Below, one piece after another: positions 1 to 6,431 of a stretch of DNA of 7,822 nucleotides (position 1 is the first letter of the stretch; every line of letters starts with the position of its first letter). The notes beneath the pieces were generated by a model. The model had not been told where the DNA came from. It ran no database searches and saw only the letters and a program-made list of their open reading frames with translations. Location of the stretch: contig JAILNP010000069.1 in NCBI GenBank assembly GCA_024691475.1, positions 1 through 7,822 on the forward strand, given 5' to 3'. This stretch comes from Denitrobacterium sp024691475. GTDB taxonomy: Bacteria > Actinomycetota > Coriobacteriia > Coriobacteriales > Eggerthellaceae. The position numbers were made by a program, and so were the translations under genes.

Positions 1-322
1 GCTCTTCACGCACGCGACGCGGCACGGCTTCTTCGAGCGTTTCGCCTGCACGCGGATGAGAACAGCAGGAATTCGTCCACAGCCCGCCCGCATGGTACTT
101 GCAAGCAGCGCGCTTGGTGAGCAGAAACTCAACTTCGGCGGGACGATCCCAATCCACGGAATCATTGCCAGGCTGGCGCACCAGCACAACGGAAAAGGCG
201 CGATGAAGAAGCCCTTCGCGGTGCGCACGCTCCTTCGTTGCGATGTCGACCTGCCGATCGAGCGCATCGACGAGGATGAGCTGGTCTTCGCGCGCGGCAT
301 CGCGCTGCAGGTTTTCATTCAT
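1..322 (-). CDS. idi: Isopentenyl-diphosphate delta-isomerase type 1, N-terminal part (truncated by the window edge)
   Basis: This is the first 107 codons of a type 1 (Nudix-fold, metal-dependent) isopentenyl-diphosphate isomerase, a cytosolic enzyme that interconverts IPP and DMAPP for isoprenoid synthesis (menaquinone tails, carrier lipids). Visible signatures are AHREGLLHRAFS (residues 33-44), which carries the two N-terminal metal-ligand histidines H34 and H40; GGLWTNSCCSHP (79-90), in which C87 matches the catalytic Cys of the E. coli TNSVCGHP motif and H89 the next metal ligand; and the degenerate Nudix box GETLEEAV..RR..EE (93-107). The catalytic Glu and the C-terminal half lie outside the window. 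The start is the ATG at 322-320, preceded on the minus strand by GAAGGGG five to six bases upstream. It lies 168 bp downstream of the tetR stop in the same direction, so its own promoter is likely, but none is convincing. C86 is an extra Cys beside the catalytic one. Confidence 0.93.
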   Translation of the reverse strand, partial: MNENLQRDAAREDQLILVDALDRQVDIATKERAHREGLLHRAFSVVLVRQPGNDSVDWDRPAEVEFLLTKRAACKYHAGGLWTNSCCSHPRAGETLEEAVPRRVREE

Positions 323-490
323 GTACACCCCTTCAAACGGCCAAAAGGCATTTGCCGCTTCTTCAGCATGGCCATTCGACCAACCATACGCCCGAAACGA
401 CTAAACGAGCCATTGCGTGAAACGATACTCCGTTCGCGCATAATTGGTCATGCACCTGCGAAGATGCTTCCACAACGTTACCAAGGAAAG
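323..490 (-). other. Intergenic region between tetR and idi, with an imperfect hairpin
   Basis: This 168-bp gap has no convincing ORF. On the minus strand it should hold the end of the tetR transcript and the idi promoter and leader. An imperfect hairpin is visible at 415-439: arms GCGTGAAACG and CGTTCGCGC, one mismatch, one bulge and a six-base loop. No clear T-tract follows, so it is at best a weak terminator. Three copies of AAACGA on the plus strand start at 395, 403 and 420. The only well-supported site is the idi ribosome binding site (GAAGGGG, minus strand, about 328-334). No -35/-10 pair could be defended. Confidence 0.35.
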
Positions 491-1060
491 CTATTCCATA
501 AGATCGTCGACGCCCTGGCACGTAAGATGAGCAAGCAACTGAGCGGCGCGCTCTTGAGGCACGAGGCGCCCGCCGCGCACCCATTGCCGATAAAAGTCGA
601 GTGCCGTCGTGCGGATGAAATTCAGCACGAGCTCTTCCTCGGGCTCGGGCAGCCAATCAAACGGGTCTTTGCCCAACCGTCGATACCGATTCATCTGCTC
701 GGCATACACACGCCCACCAAAATCGTAGCTGCCCGCATGACATACCAGCCGCTCTGCGCGATCGCCCTGAGAGACAAGAAACAGGAAGAACCGACGAGCA
801 TGTCCGTCGATATCCTTGGGCTTGTCGGGGGTCGTTTCGTAATGCTCGAAGAACTCATCCATAAGCTCGGTCACCACTTCATCAAAGAGTGACTCGATGG
901 TCTCGTAATGCAGATAGAAGGTCTTCCGGTTGATGCCCGCCCTATCGGTGAGCTCCTTTACCTTGATGCGGTCGGCATTCTTTTCGACCATTAAGTCTTC
1001 GAACGCACGGCGAATTGCCGCACGCGTTCTAAGCGATCTGGGATCTAGGCGTGCGGTCAT
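491..1060 (-). CDS. TetR/AcrR-family transcriptional regulator
   Basis: A 189-residue one-component regulator of usual TetR length. The N-terminal domain runs from about residue 9 to 65; the helix-turn-helix is recognisable as IKVKELTDRAGINRKTFYLHY (32-52), close to the family consensus of AGINRxTFYxHY. The remaining helices form the variable ligand and dimer domain and end in FYRQWVRGGRLVPQERAAQLL, typical of TetR C-terminal domains. The ligand cannot be deduced. The chosen start is the ATG at 1060-1058, 12 codons inside the longest ORF, because GAGGGAGGG (1064-1072) sits four bases upstream; the longer start at 1096 has no comparable site. It is divergent from the molybdoenzyme operon across 212 bp, the usual arrangement for a TetR controlling its neighbour and itself. 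Control of this operon is inference; idi downstream could also be influenced. Confidence 0.9.
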   Translation of the reverse strand: MTARLDPRSLRTRAAIRRAFEDLMVEKNADRIKVKELTDRAGINRKTFYLHYETIESLFDEVVTELMDEFFEHYETTPDKPKDIDGHARRFFLFLVSQGDRAERLVCHAGSYDFGGRVYAEQMNRYRRLGKDPFDWLPEPEEELVLNFIRTTALDFYRQWVRGGRLVPQERAAQLLAHLTCQGVDDLME

Positions 1061-1272
1061 GTGCCCTCCCTCTTGCTCAACCGCGATATCTGGCATTGTG
1101 CATCAAATCCGTCACGGCATTCCATTACCACTTCTTCGAAAGCGTGGCATAAGCACCATAACCCAATTCTGGCAATTGTTGCACGTTTGTGCCCTCGATA
1201 CCGTTTGCCTGGGGCAACCGGTATCGAGAAGGAGGCCCCAAGCTCTAAGCAATTGGAAGAGGAAGGGAAGCA
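1061..1272. promoter_or_regulatory. Divergent promoter region between tetR and the molybdoenzyme operon
   Basis: This 212-bp gap must carry the start signals for tetR (leftward) and the operon (rightward). Clear elements are the tetR ribosome binding site GAGGGAGGG (1064-1072), the operon's first ribosome binding site AGGAAGGG (1260-1267, five bases before the ATG) and the dyad at 1194-1228. Promoter hexamers are weak. A rightward candidate is TTGTTG (1176-1181), 17 bp, TACCGT (1199-1204), which would place the dyad over the -10 and start site. A leftward candidate is GTGACG, 18 bp, AGATAT, about 30 bp before the tetR start. A strong SD-like AAGGAGG just after the dyad has no start codon at suitable distance. 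The assignment of hexamers is tentative; the role as a divergent regulatory region follows from gene orientation. Confidence 0.6.
1194..1228. repeat. 35-bp near-perfect inverted repeat, candidate operator or leader hairpin
   Basis: The arms CTCGATACCGTTTGCC (1194-1209) and GGCAACCGGTATCGAG (1213-1228) are complementary at 15 of 16 positions around a TGG centre; the outer 10 bp pair perfectly. The dyad ends 44 bp before the start codon of the catalytic subunit. No T-tract follows, so it does not look like a classical terminator. Two readings fit: a DNA operator for a dimeric regulator such as the divergent TetR, or a stable hairpin in the 5' leader of the operon mRNA. The sequence alone does not decide between them. 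Confidence 0.7.
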
Positions 1273-3735
1273 ATGGACGGACTACAAAATCGTAGTCAGG
1301 GAGTCACACGTCGTGGCTTCTTGAAGACAGCGCTCGCTACGGGCGCCATCGCCGCCAGCGCCGGAGGTATGGCCACGGCCGAAACCTGGCTTTCGCCAGC
1401 GAAGGCCGTAGCAGAAAGCGCAAACGAACACGTTGCGTACACCTACCACAACGAGCATTGCCTGTGTAATTGCATGCTCAAGTGCACGGTGCGCGACGGA
1501 CGCCTGAGCATGATTGAACCCAGGCCCAACGAGGACAATCGTTTCCACAACGTATGCCTGAAGGGCATTTCCGAGATTCAGCACATCTACGGCGACTCGC
1601 GCATTCAGTCGCCCATGCGCCGCGTAGGCGAACGAGGGAGCGGCGAATTCGAGGTCATCACCTGGGAAGAGGCGTTCGAAACCATCGCGCGGGAATTCAA
1701 GAAATGCCAGGACACCTATGGGGAAGACGCCCTCTGGATCCAGTACTCCACCGAAGCCCAGCAGCGTCTGAAGCCGCTCATCGCATCCATCCTGCATGCG
1801 CAGGCAGGCGGTATGAACGGCTACGACATGGGCCAGGGCAATGGTCTGAACCAGGCGTTCGCCTTCTCGGGCATGTTCGCGCTAAACACCATGTGGGAAT
1901 GGCCGCAGGCCAAAACCGTGCTCATGGTGAACTGCAACGTGCTGGAAACGGGCATGATGTGGTCACGCGGCTTCTTCCAAGCACAAGAAGCCGGCACCAA
2001 AATGATCGTATGCGACCCGCGTTTCTCCACCACGGCTTCCAAAGCCGACGAGTGGGTGGCACTGCGCCCCGGCACCGACCCGGCGCTGTTCCTGGGCATG
2101 ACGCATCACATCCTGGAGGCAGGCCTGTACGACACCGACCACATCATGGCGAACACCCACCTGCCCTTCCTCATCGACGCTGAAACGGGTGAGCTGCTCG
2201 ACGCCGATCCGGCAGGCACCGCAGAAGCCATGGCAGCCTACGAGCAGGCTGCGGCAGAGGCCAAGGCGGCTGGAACGGAATTGCCCAAGGACGTCGCAAA
2301 GCCCGCCAAGAAATTCATGGTCTGGGATGACGCGCAAAATGCCGCCGTTCGCTTCTCGGAAGCCACCGCCCCTGCGCTCGAGGGCACGTTTACCGTGAAC
2401 GGCCGCAAAGCCTGCACGCTGTTCACACGCCTGCGCGAGGAAATGGCCGAATACACGCTGGAATGGGCCGAGAAGATCACAAACGTTCCCGCTAGCCAGA
2501 TCGCCAGCGTTGCCGAGCAGTACGCTGAGGGTCCCTCGATCATCTGCAACGGCGTGGGCGGCATCGACAAGTACGGCTCCAGCGACATTGCCGGTCACTG
2601 CTACGCGCTCATCGCCTCGCTCACGGGCAACTACGGCAAGCGCGGCACGGGCTGCGGTATCTACTGCTACCACGTAACGCCCTACGAAGCTGAATTGGGA
2701 GGTTGGAAGCTTCCCGAAGATGCGGCGCCCAGCCCCAGTCCGCTTGGCTTCTACGACATGGTGCGCACCGACAAGGTGCATGCGGCCATGTTCTTCGGTG
2801 ACATCCCCACGCAGAAGGCCGCGAACTGGAATAAGACGCTGGAATGGATTAATTCGCTCGACTTTATCTGCGTTGCCGACATCTACCACAGCTCGGTCTG
2901 CGACTACGTTGACATGATCCTCCCCAGTTGCTCGAAATTCGAGAGCGCCGATTCCGTAGGTGGCGTGAAGTGCGCCAACGGCTACATCCTGCAAAACCAG
3001 AAGATCATCGACCCGCTCTTCGAGTCTAAACAGGACTTCTACATCGAGAAGGGCATCGCCGAGGCCATGGGCTACGGCGAGCTCTACCCCGCCACCGCCG
3101 AGGAATACGCTGCCGCCACGCTGAAGAGCGACGACCCCATGGTGGAGGGCTTCACCCTCGAGGCGCTGACCGGGGCGAACGGCGCGCTGAAGCTGCTGGG
3201 CACCGAGGACCCGCTGGGGCCCGAAGTGGGCATGGACTACCACACCCCCTCCGGCAAGCAGGAGCCCTACTACGAGAACATGCTGTGCTGGGGCCAGGCA
3301 TTTCCCGCATGGGAAAGCCCCGTGGAGGCCTACGTGGACAATCCGCTCCGCGAAAAGTACCCGCTCATGTTCACGCAGAGCCGTACGCGTTTCCGTGTGC
3401 ACAGCTGCTATTCGGGTGCGAAGTGGATCCAGCAGTTCTACGAACCTCACATCGAGCTGAATCCCGTGGACGCTGCCGCGCGCGGCCTGTCCAACGGCGA
3501 CGACGTGGAAGTGTTCAACGACCGCGGAAGCTTCCGCACGAAGGTGCTGATCAGCGACGCTATCCAGCCCGACATGGCATATATGGCGGAATCAACGTAC
3601 GCGCAGTACATGAACGGCACCCTCATGCAGTCGGTGAGCAACGACCAGCTGACGGAACGCGGCTACGACCTGCTCTTCGGCCCCATGATTCCGTACAACG
3701 ACACGCTCATCGAAATCAAGAAAGTAGGTGCATAG
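1273..3735 (+). CDS. Tat-exported molybdopterin oxidoreductase catalytic subunit (DMSO reductase family)
   Basis: Catalytic A subunit of a membrane-bound molybdenum (or tungsten) bis-pyranopterin enzyme, 820 residues, a usual length. Order of parts: a Tat signal with TRRGFLK at 12-18, a hydrophobic stretch at about 19-36 and Ala-x-Ala cleavage candidates near 43-47; a [4Fe-4S] site C63-x3-C67-x3-C71-x23-C95 with DmsA-type spacing, plus an extra C65; the Mo-pterin domain, including VCDPRFS (246-252) and WVALRPGTDPAL (261-272); an Ala/Glu/Lys-rich insertion at about 312-346; and the C-terminal pterin-dinucleotide domain from about 696 (LMFTQSRTRFRVHS; IELNPVDAAARGLSNGDDVEV). The Mo ligand should lie near GGMNGYDMGQGN (179-190), where D185 is the best candidate and no Ser or Cys is present. 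The start is fixed by AGGAAGGG five bases upstream. It leads an operon with FeS, NrfD and TorD genes. The substrate is unknown; an S-oxide, N-oxide, polysulfide or organic (for example phenolic) acceptor are all possible. GC3 rises sharply in codons corresponding to about 3050-3300. Confidence 0.95.
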   Translation: MDGLQNRSQGVTRRGFLKTALATGAIAASAGGMATAETWLSPAKAVAESANEHVAYTYHNEHCLCNCMLKCTVRDGRLSMIEPRPNEDNRFHNVCLKGISEIQHIYGDSRIQSPMRRVGERGSGEFEVITWEEAFETIAREFKKCQDTYGEDALWIQYSTEAQQRLKPLIASILHAQAGGMNGYDMGQGNGLNQAFAFSGMFALNTMWEWPQAKTVLMVNCNVLETGMMWSRGFFQAQEAGTKMIVCDPRFSTTASKADEWVALRPGTDPALFLGMTHHILEAGLYDTDHIMANTHLPFLIDAETGELLDADPAGTAEAMAAYEQAAAEAKAAGTELPKDVAKPAKKFMVWDDAQNAAVRFSEATAPALEGTFTVNGRKACTLFTRLREEMAEYTLEWAEKITNVPASQIASVAEQYAEGPSIICNGVGGIDKYGSSDIAGHCYALIASLTGNYGKRGTGCGIYCYHVTPYEAELGGWKLPEDAAPSPSPLGFYDMVRTDKVHAAMFFGDIPTQKAANWNKTLEWINSLDFICVADIYHSSVCDYVDMILPSCSKFESADSVGGVKCANGYILQNQKIIDPLFESKQDFYIEKGIAEAMGYGELYPATAEEYAAATLKSDDPMVEGFTLEALTGANGALKLLGTEDPLGPEVGMDYHTPSGKQEPYYENMLCWGQAFPAWESPVEAYVDNPLREKYPLMFTQSRTRFRVHSCYSGAKWIQQFYEPHIELNPVDAAARGLSNGDDVEVFNDRGSFRTKVLISDAIQPDMAYMAESTYAQYMNGTLMQSVSNDQLTERGYDLLFGPMIPYNDTLIEIKKVGA

Positions 3736-3738
3736 GCC

Positions 3739-4356
3739 ATGACAAGGCTCGCCATTGCGATTAACCGCCATCGCTGCATCGGGTGCTCCACCTGCGCGCT
3801 TTCGTGCAAGATGAGCAATAACGTACCCGACGGCATGCTGTGGAACCGCGTGCTCAACGAGGGCGTTGACACGTACGACGGAGCCCAGGGCTCCTTCCCC
3901 AACCTTTCCCGCCGCTACCTGCCCCTGGCCTGCCAGCACTGCGACAACCCCGCCTGTCAGCGCGTTTGCCCCACGGGCGCAACGTACACCGACGAGAAGG
4001 GCCGCGTGGAAATCGACTACGACAAGTGCATCGGCTGCCGCATGTGCATGGCCGCATGCCCGTACAATGCGCGCACGTTCAACTGGGCCGAGCCCAAACG
4101 CGATACAGGCTTCAACTACGGCGAAGCCTCCGTTCCCGAACGTCCGCGCGGCGTGATGGAGAAGTGCACGCTGTGCAAGGAGCGCACCGACCGCGGTGAC
4201 GTGCCCATGTGTGTGCAGAATTGCCCCACCGACGCGCGCATCTACGGCGACCTGGACGACCCCAATTCGGACATCTCGCGCGCCATTCGCGAGAACAACG
4301 CTTACGTGCTCCTCGAGGACAAGGGCACGCGTCCCAAAGTTCACTACTTCGAATAG
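3739..4356 (+). CDS. Four-cluster [4Fe-4S] ferredoxin-like electron-transfer subunit (DmsB/PsrB/NrfC type)
   Basis: A 205-residue B subunit that should carry electrons between the membrane subunit and the catalytic subunit. Sixteen cluster cysteines in four groups are visible: C13/C16/C19/C23, C65/C68/C73/C77, C97/C100/C103/C107 and C143/C146/C158/C162. This is the complete set for four [4Fe-4S] clusters, with no Trp or Asp replacing a Cys as in some NarH- or DmsB-like variants. There is no signal peptide, so export would be by co-translocation with the Tat-bearing A subunit, as known for this family. The ATG lies 3 bp after the stop of the catalytic gene, implying translational coupling; the ribosome binding site (AGGTG or AGG within the preceding codons) is weak. 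The next gene starts 10 bp after its stop. Confidence 0.95.
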   Translation: MTRLAIAINRHRCIGCSTCALSCKMSNNVPDGMLWNRVLNEGVDTYDGAQGSFPNLSRRYLPLACQHCDNPACQRVCPTGATYTDEKGRVEIDYDKCIGCRMCMAACPYNARTFNWAEPKRDTGFNYGEASVPERPRGVMEKCTLCKERTDRGDVPMCVQNCPTDARIYGDLDDPNSDISRAIRENNAYVLLEDKGTRPKVHYFE

Positions 4357-4366
4357 GAGCGCGCTG

Positions 4367-5560
4367 ATGTTTATTTCTTCAAAGGCAAAAGGCGCCGTGG
4401 TGGCGCTGACCATCCTCGTCATCGCAGGTATTGCAGCCTGGGTCTACCAGCTGGCAAACGGCCTTGCCGTGACGGGCATGTCCAACATCAATTCGTGGGG
4501 CGCCTACATCATCATGTTCATGCTGTTCGTGGGCCTTTCCGCGGGCGGCCTGATCGTAGCCAGCTCGGCTCACGTATTCAATATCGAGCAATTCAAGAAG
4601 GTTGCACTACCCGCCGTCATTACCTCTACGGTGTGCATCTGCTGCGCCGGCCTGTTTATTCTGCTCGACCTGGGCGGCATTCAGCGTGTGTGGCGCATCC
4701 TGACCGGCCCCAACCCCTCGTCGGTGTTGGTATGGGACATGACGATCATCACAATCTACCTGGTCATCAACATCCTCGACCTGGCCTGGATCATCCGCGG
4801 GGATGAGCATAAAGTCGAAGTTCTTTCGCGCATAGCCCTGCCTGTTGCCATCCTCGTCCATTCCGTTACCGCATGGATCTTCGGCCTGCAGATCGCACGC
4901 GCTTGGTACTCGGCCATCATGGCACCCATCTTCGTGGCGTCGGCCATGGACTCCGGTCTTGCACTGCTGATCATCGCCCTAGCCGCGCTCGAGCGCGCAG
5001 GCATCTTCACCACAGGCGCCAAGCTCTTCAAGAGTCTTTCGGGCTTGCTCGCAGTGTTCATCGCCGTGGATGCCTTCTTCATTGGCTGCGAGCTGCTGAC
5101 CATGGCATACCCCGGTGCTGGCGAAGCCGTGGCGCTGGGGCACATGCTCCAGGGAGCAACTGCGCCATTCTTCTGGTTCGAGATCATCTGCGGTCTGCTC
5201 ATTCCGTTCCTGATTCTGGTGTTCTCCAAGAATCGCGGGAAGCGCGGGCTAGTCATCGGCGCAAGCGCGTTGGTGGTGCTGGGCGTATTCGCCAAGCGCG
5301 TATGGCTCCTGCTCACGAGCTTCATCACGCCGAACGTTGAGGGCGCAAATGGCATTTCGCTCGGCACGTTCGCCGCTCAGGCAGACGCAGCCAACATGTG
5401 GGCGCAAACGGGCTCGTACGCCCCGACCGTCATTGAGATTCTCGTAATCGTGGGCGTTATCTCGCTCGGCGCGCTTGCATTCATCATCCTCTCCAACAAG
5501 ATGCTGAAGCGCAATTCCGCCGAACCCGCAGCCGACGCGCAAAGCACTACGGCTGAGTAA
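4367..5560 (+). CDS. NrfD/PsrC-family quinone-interacting membrane subunit
   Basis: An integral membrane C subunit of 397 residues expected to anchor the A and B subunits and exchange electrons with menaquinol/menaquinone without haem. About nine to ten hydrophobic segments can be seen, near residues 8-29, 43-68, 80-101, 122-143, 156-177, 183-208, 222-246, 264-287, 294-317 and 355-376. The second segment, SWGAYIIMFMLFVGLSAGG (43-61), matches the family pattern of WG followed by VGxxAGG. The tail after about 380 is charged and Ala-rich. The ORF is open back to 4196, but that stretch is the shifted frame of the FeS gene. The ATG at 4367 is chosen because AGGAG (4355-4359), overlapping the upstream stop, lies seven bases before it and the first membrane segment follows directly. 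This subunit makes the enzyme a quinone-linked respiratory complex. Direction (reductase or oxidase) is not visible in sequence; a reductase is likelier by context. Confidence 0.93.
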   Translation: MFISSKAKGAVVALTILVIAGIAAWVYQLANGLAVTGMSNINSWGAYIIMFMLFVGLSAGGLIVASSAHVFNIEQFKKVALPAVITSTVCICCAGLFILLDLGGIQRVWRILTGPNPSSVLVWDMTIITIYLVINILDLAWIIRGDEHKVEVLSRIALPVAILVHSVTAWIFGLQIARAWYSAIMAPIFVASAMDSGLALLIIALAALERAGIFTTGAKLFKSLSGLLAVFIAVDAFFIGCELLTMAYPGAGEAVALGHMLQGATAPFFWFEIICGLLIPFLILVFSKNRGKRGLVIGASALVVLGVFAKRVWLLLTSFITPNVEGANGISLGTFAAQADAANMWAQTGSYAPTVIEILVIVGVISLGALAFIILSNKMLKRNSAEPAADAQSTTAE

Positions 5561-5584
5561 ATCGCCTTCTCTTCTTACCTTTGG

Positions 5585-5609
5585 GCGGCTGGTCGCCACG
5601 GCCAGCCGC
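5585..5609 (+). other. Stem-loop between the NrfD-like and TorD-like genes
   Basis: GCGGCTGG (5585-5592) and CCAGCCGC (5602-5609) form a perfect 8-bp GC-rich stem around a nine-base loop, within the 77-bp gap before the chaperone gene. It is followed by a C/T-rich stretch (CTCTCCCTCC), not by a run of T, so complete termination is unlikely. It could partly terminate or protect the upstream mRNA 3' end and so lower chaperone output relative to the enzyme subunits. Confidence 0.5.
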
Positions 5610-5637
5610 TCTCTCCCTCCGCAGAAAGGCCACCACC

Positions 5638-6252
5638 ATGCCTACCAATGCCAACTTTCCCGACCTGGCCGATGCCTTTGCCTTCCTGGGGAATTCCCTG
5701 CTTGCCCCAATAAGCCAAACGAGCGACCTGGGGCTCGATCCCTCCTTTTGGAGCATCTTCCCCACGTTCAACGACGACGCCGTCGCCGAAGCCGTAAGCG
5801 CATGCACGGCATACGCTCAGGTGGCGTCGAAACGTCAGGAACAGGGCGAAAACGTACGGCAGGCCATCTCCGTGGAATATGCCAAGCTGTTTGTTGGCCC
5901 GCCCAAACCTGCGGTCGCCCCATGGGAAACCGCATGGCGCAGCACGGGCTCGGTGGGATTCGGCGAAGCCACCATTCAAATGCGCCATCTCCTTGCGGAA
6001 AGCAGGCTCGACGCCTCGGGCGCAAGCAACCAATACGCCGACCACATCGGCATAGAGCTGCTATACGCTTCCGTGCTGTGCGGGCGCATTGCGAATGGAG
6101 AAACCACTGAAGAGGAACTGCGCGCGTTCCTCCGCAAGCATCCCCTTATCTGGGTCGATGCCTTTTCCGCGGCCGTCGCCGAAGCTGCCCCCAAGGGCTA
6201 TTACGTCCACCTGATTGAGCTGGCAGCACGCATCATGTTGGCTATCGGCTAA
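5638..6252 (+). CDS. TorD/DmsD-family molybdoenzyme maturation chaperone
   Basis: A 204-residue, mostly helical cytoplasmic protein of usual TorD length, lacking a signal peptide or membrane segment. The family signature is visible at 80-100: EYAKLFVGPPKPAVAPWETAW corresponds to the E-Y-x-x-L-F-x-G-P ... P-x-E-x-x-(W/Y) motif. A second conserved patch is DHIGIELLY (135-143), and a C-terminal one is FLRKHPLIWVDAF (164-176). Family members bind the Tat signal of their partner molybdoenzyme and hold it until the cofactor is inserted; the partner here should be the protein at 1273-3735. The start is taken at 5638, where AGAAAGG lies eight bases upstream; an upstream TTG at 5581 in the same frame would run through the intergenic stem-loop and is unlikely. 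It is the last gene of the operon, and the next gene converges on it. Confidence 0.92.
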   Translation: MPTNANFPDLADAFAFLGNSLLAPISQTSDLGLDPSFWSIFPTFNDDAVAEAVSACTAYAQVASKRQEQGENVRQAISVEYAKLFVGPPKPAVAPWETAWRSTGSVGFGEATIQMRHLLAESRLDASGASNQYADHIGIELLYASVLCGRIANGETTEEELRAFLRKHPLIWVDAFSAAVAEAAPKGYYVHLIELAARIMLAIG

Positions 6253-6278
6253 CCCCTCTTGCTCCTTTCGCTCTTGCA

Positions 6279-6398
6279 CCTTTTTCAGAAAAGGAAAGCG
6301 GACGTTTAAAACCTAACTGCATTTTCCCAGTTCGATAGCACTTTAGAAGCCGAAACGACGCCCGCAGAAGGCCACTGGACTACCTTTTCTGAAAAAGG
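6279..6398. repeat. Intergenic element bounded by a perfect 16-bp inverted repeat
   Basis: CCTTTTTCAGAAAAGG (6279-6294) and CCTTTTCTGAAAAAGG (6383-6398) are exact reverse complements separated by 88 bp, within the 200-bp convergent gap between the chaperone and hydrolase genes. Each arm is itself nearly self-complementary (CCTTTT...AAAAGG around a TCAG-like loop), so each could fold alone. Further complementarity continues inside: GCGG...CGTTT (about 6298-6307) against AAACG...CCGC (about 6353-6365). AACTG...CAGTT at about 6315-6332 makes a smaller central hairpin. No T-tract follows either arm in its outgoing direction and no target-site duplication is evident. It could be a non-autonomous repeat (MITE/REP-like), a pair of opposing terminators, or a structured RNA. 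Confidence 0.65.
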
Positions 6399-6431
6399 AA
6401 CGAGCTGGTCGTACAAAGGCCAAAGTATAGA

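Noticed and set aside
395..425. Three copies of AAACGA (starting at 395, 403 and 420) upstream of idi
   Set aside because: The hexamers are irregularly spaced (8 and 17 bp), too short to be significant and not linked to a defined promoter.
680..688. TCGATACCG inside tetR, matching nine bases of the operator-like dyad half-site
   Set aside because: It is a single half-site in coding sequence with no opposing arm. A 9-base match is plausible by chance in a window of this size.
56..892. A 278-codon open frame on the plus strand
   Set aside because: It is antisense to idi and tetR, both recognised from their own motifs, and its translation has no recognisable domain.
1226..1250. Possible leader peptide after the strong SD-like AAGGAGG following the dyad
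   Set aside because: No ATG, GTG or TTG occurs at a usable distance downstream.
1963..3450. A 495-codon open frame on the minus strand
   Set aside because: It lies entirely antisense to the catalytic-subunit gene, whose protein is clearly recognisable. Its translation is low-complexity (Val/Gly/Ala/Arg-rich), as expected of the shadow frame of a GC-rich gene.
4196..4366. N-terminal extension of the NrfD-like protein by 57 residues
   Set aside because: This stretch is an alternative frame of the FeS gene and has no hydrophobic or family character. The ATG at 4367 has a good ribosome binding site and starts right before the first membrane segment.
6326..6337. tRNA-like CCCAG-TTCGATA string
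   Set aside because: It resembles a T-loop, but the five bases after the loop do not pair with CCCAG, and no acceptor or anticodon stem is present.
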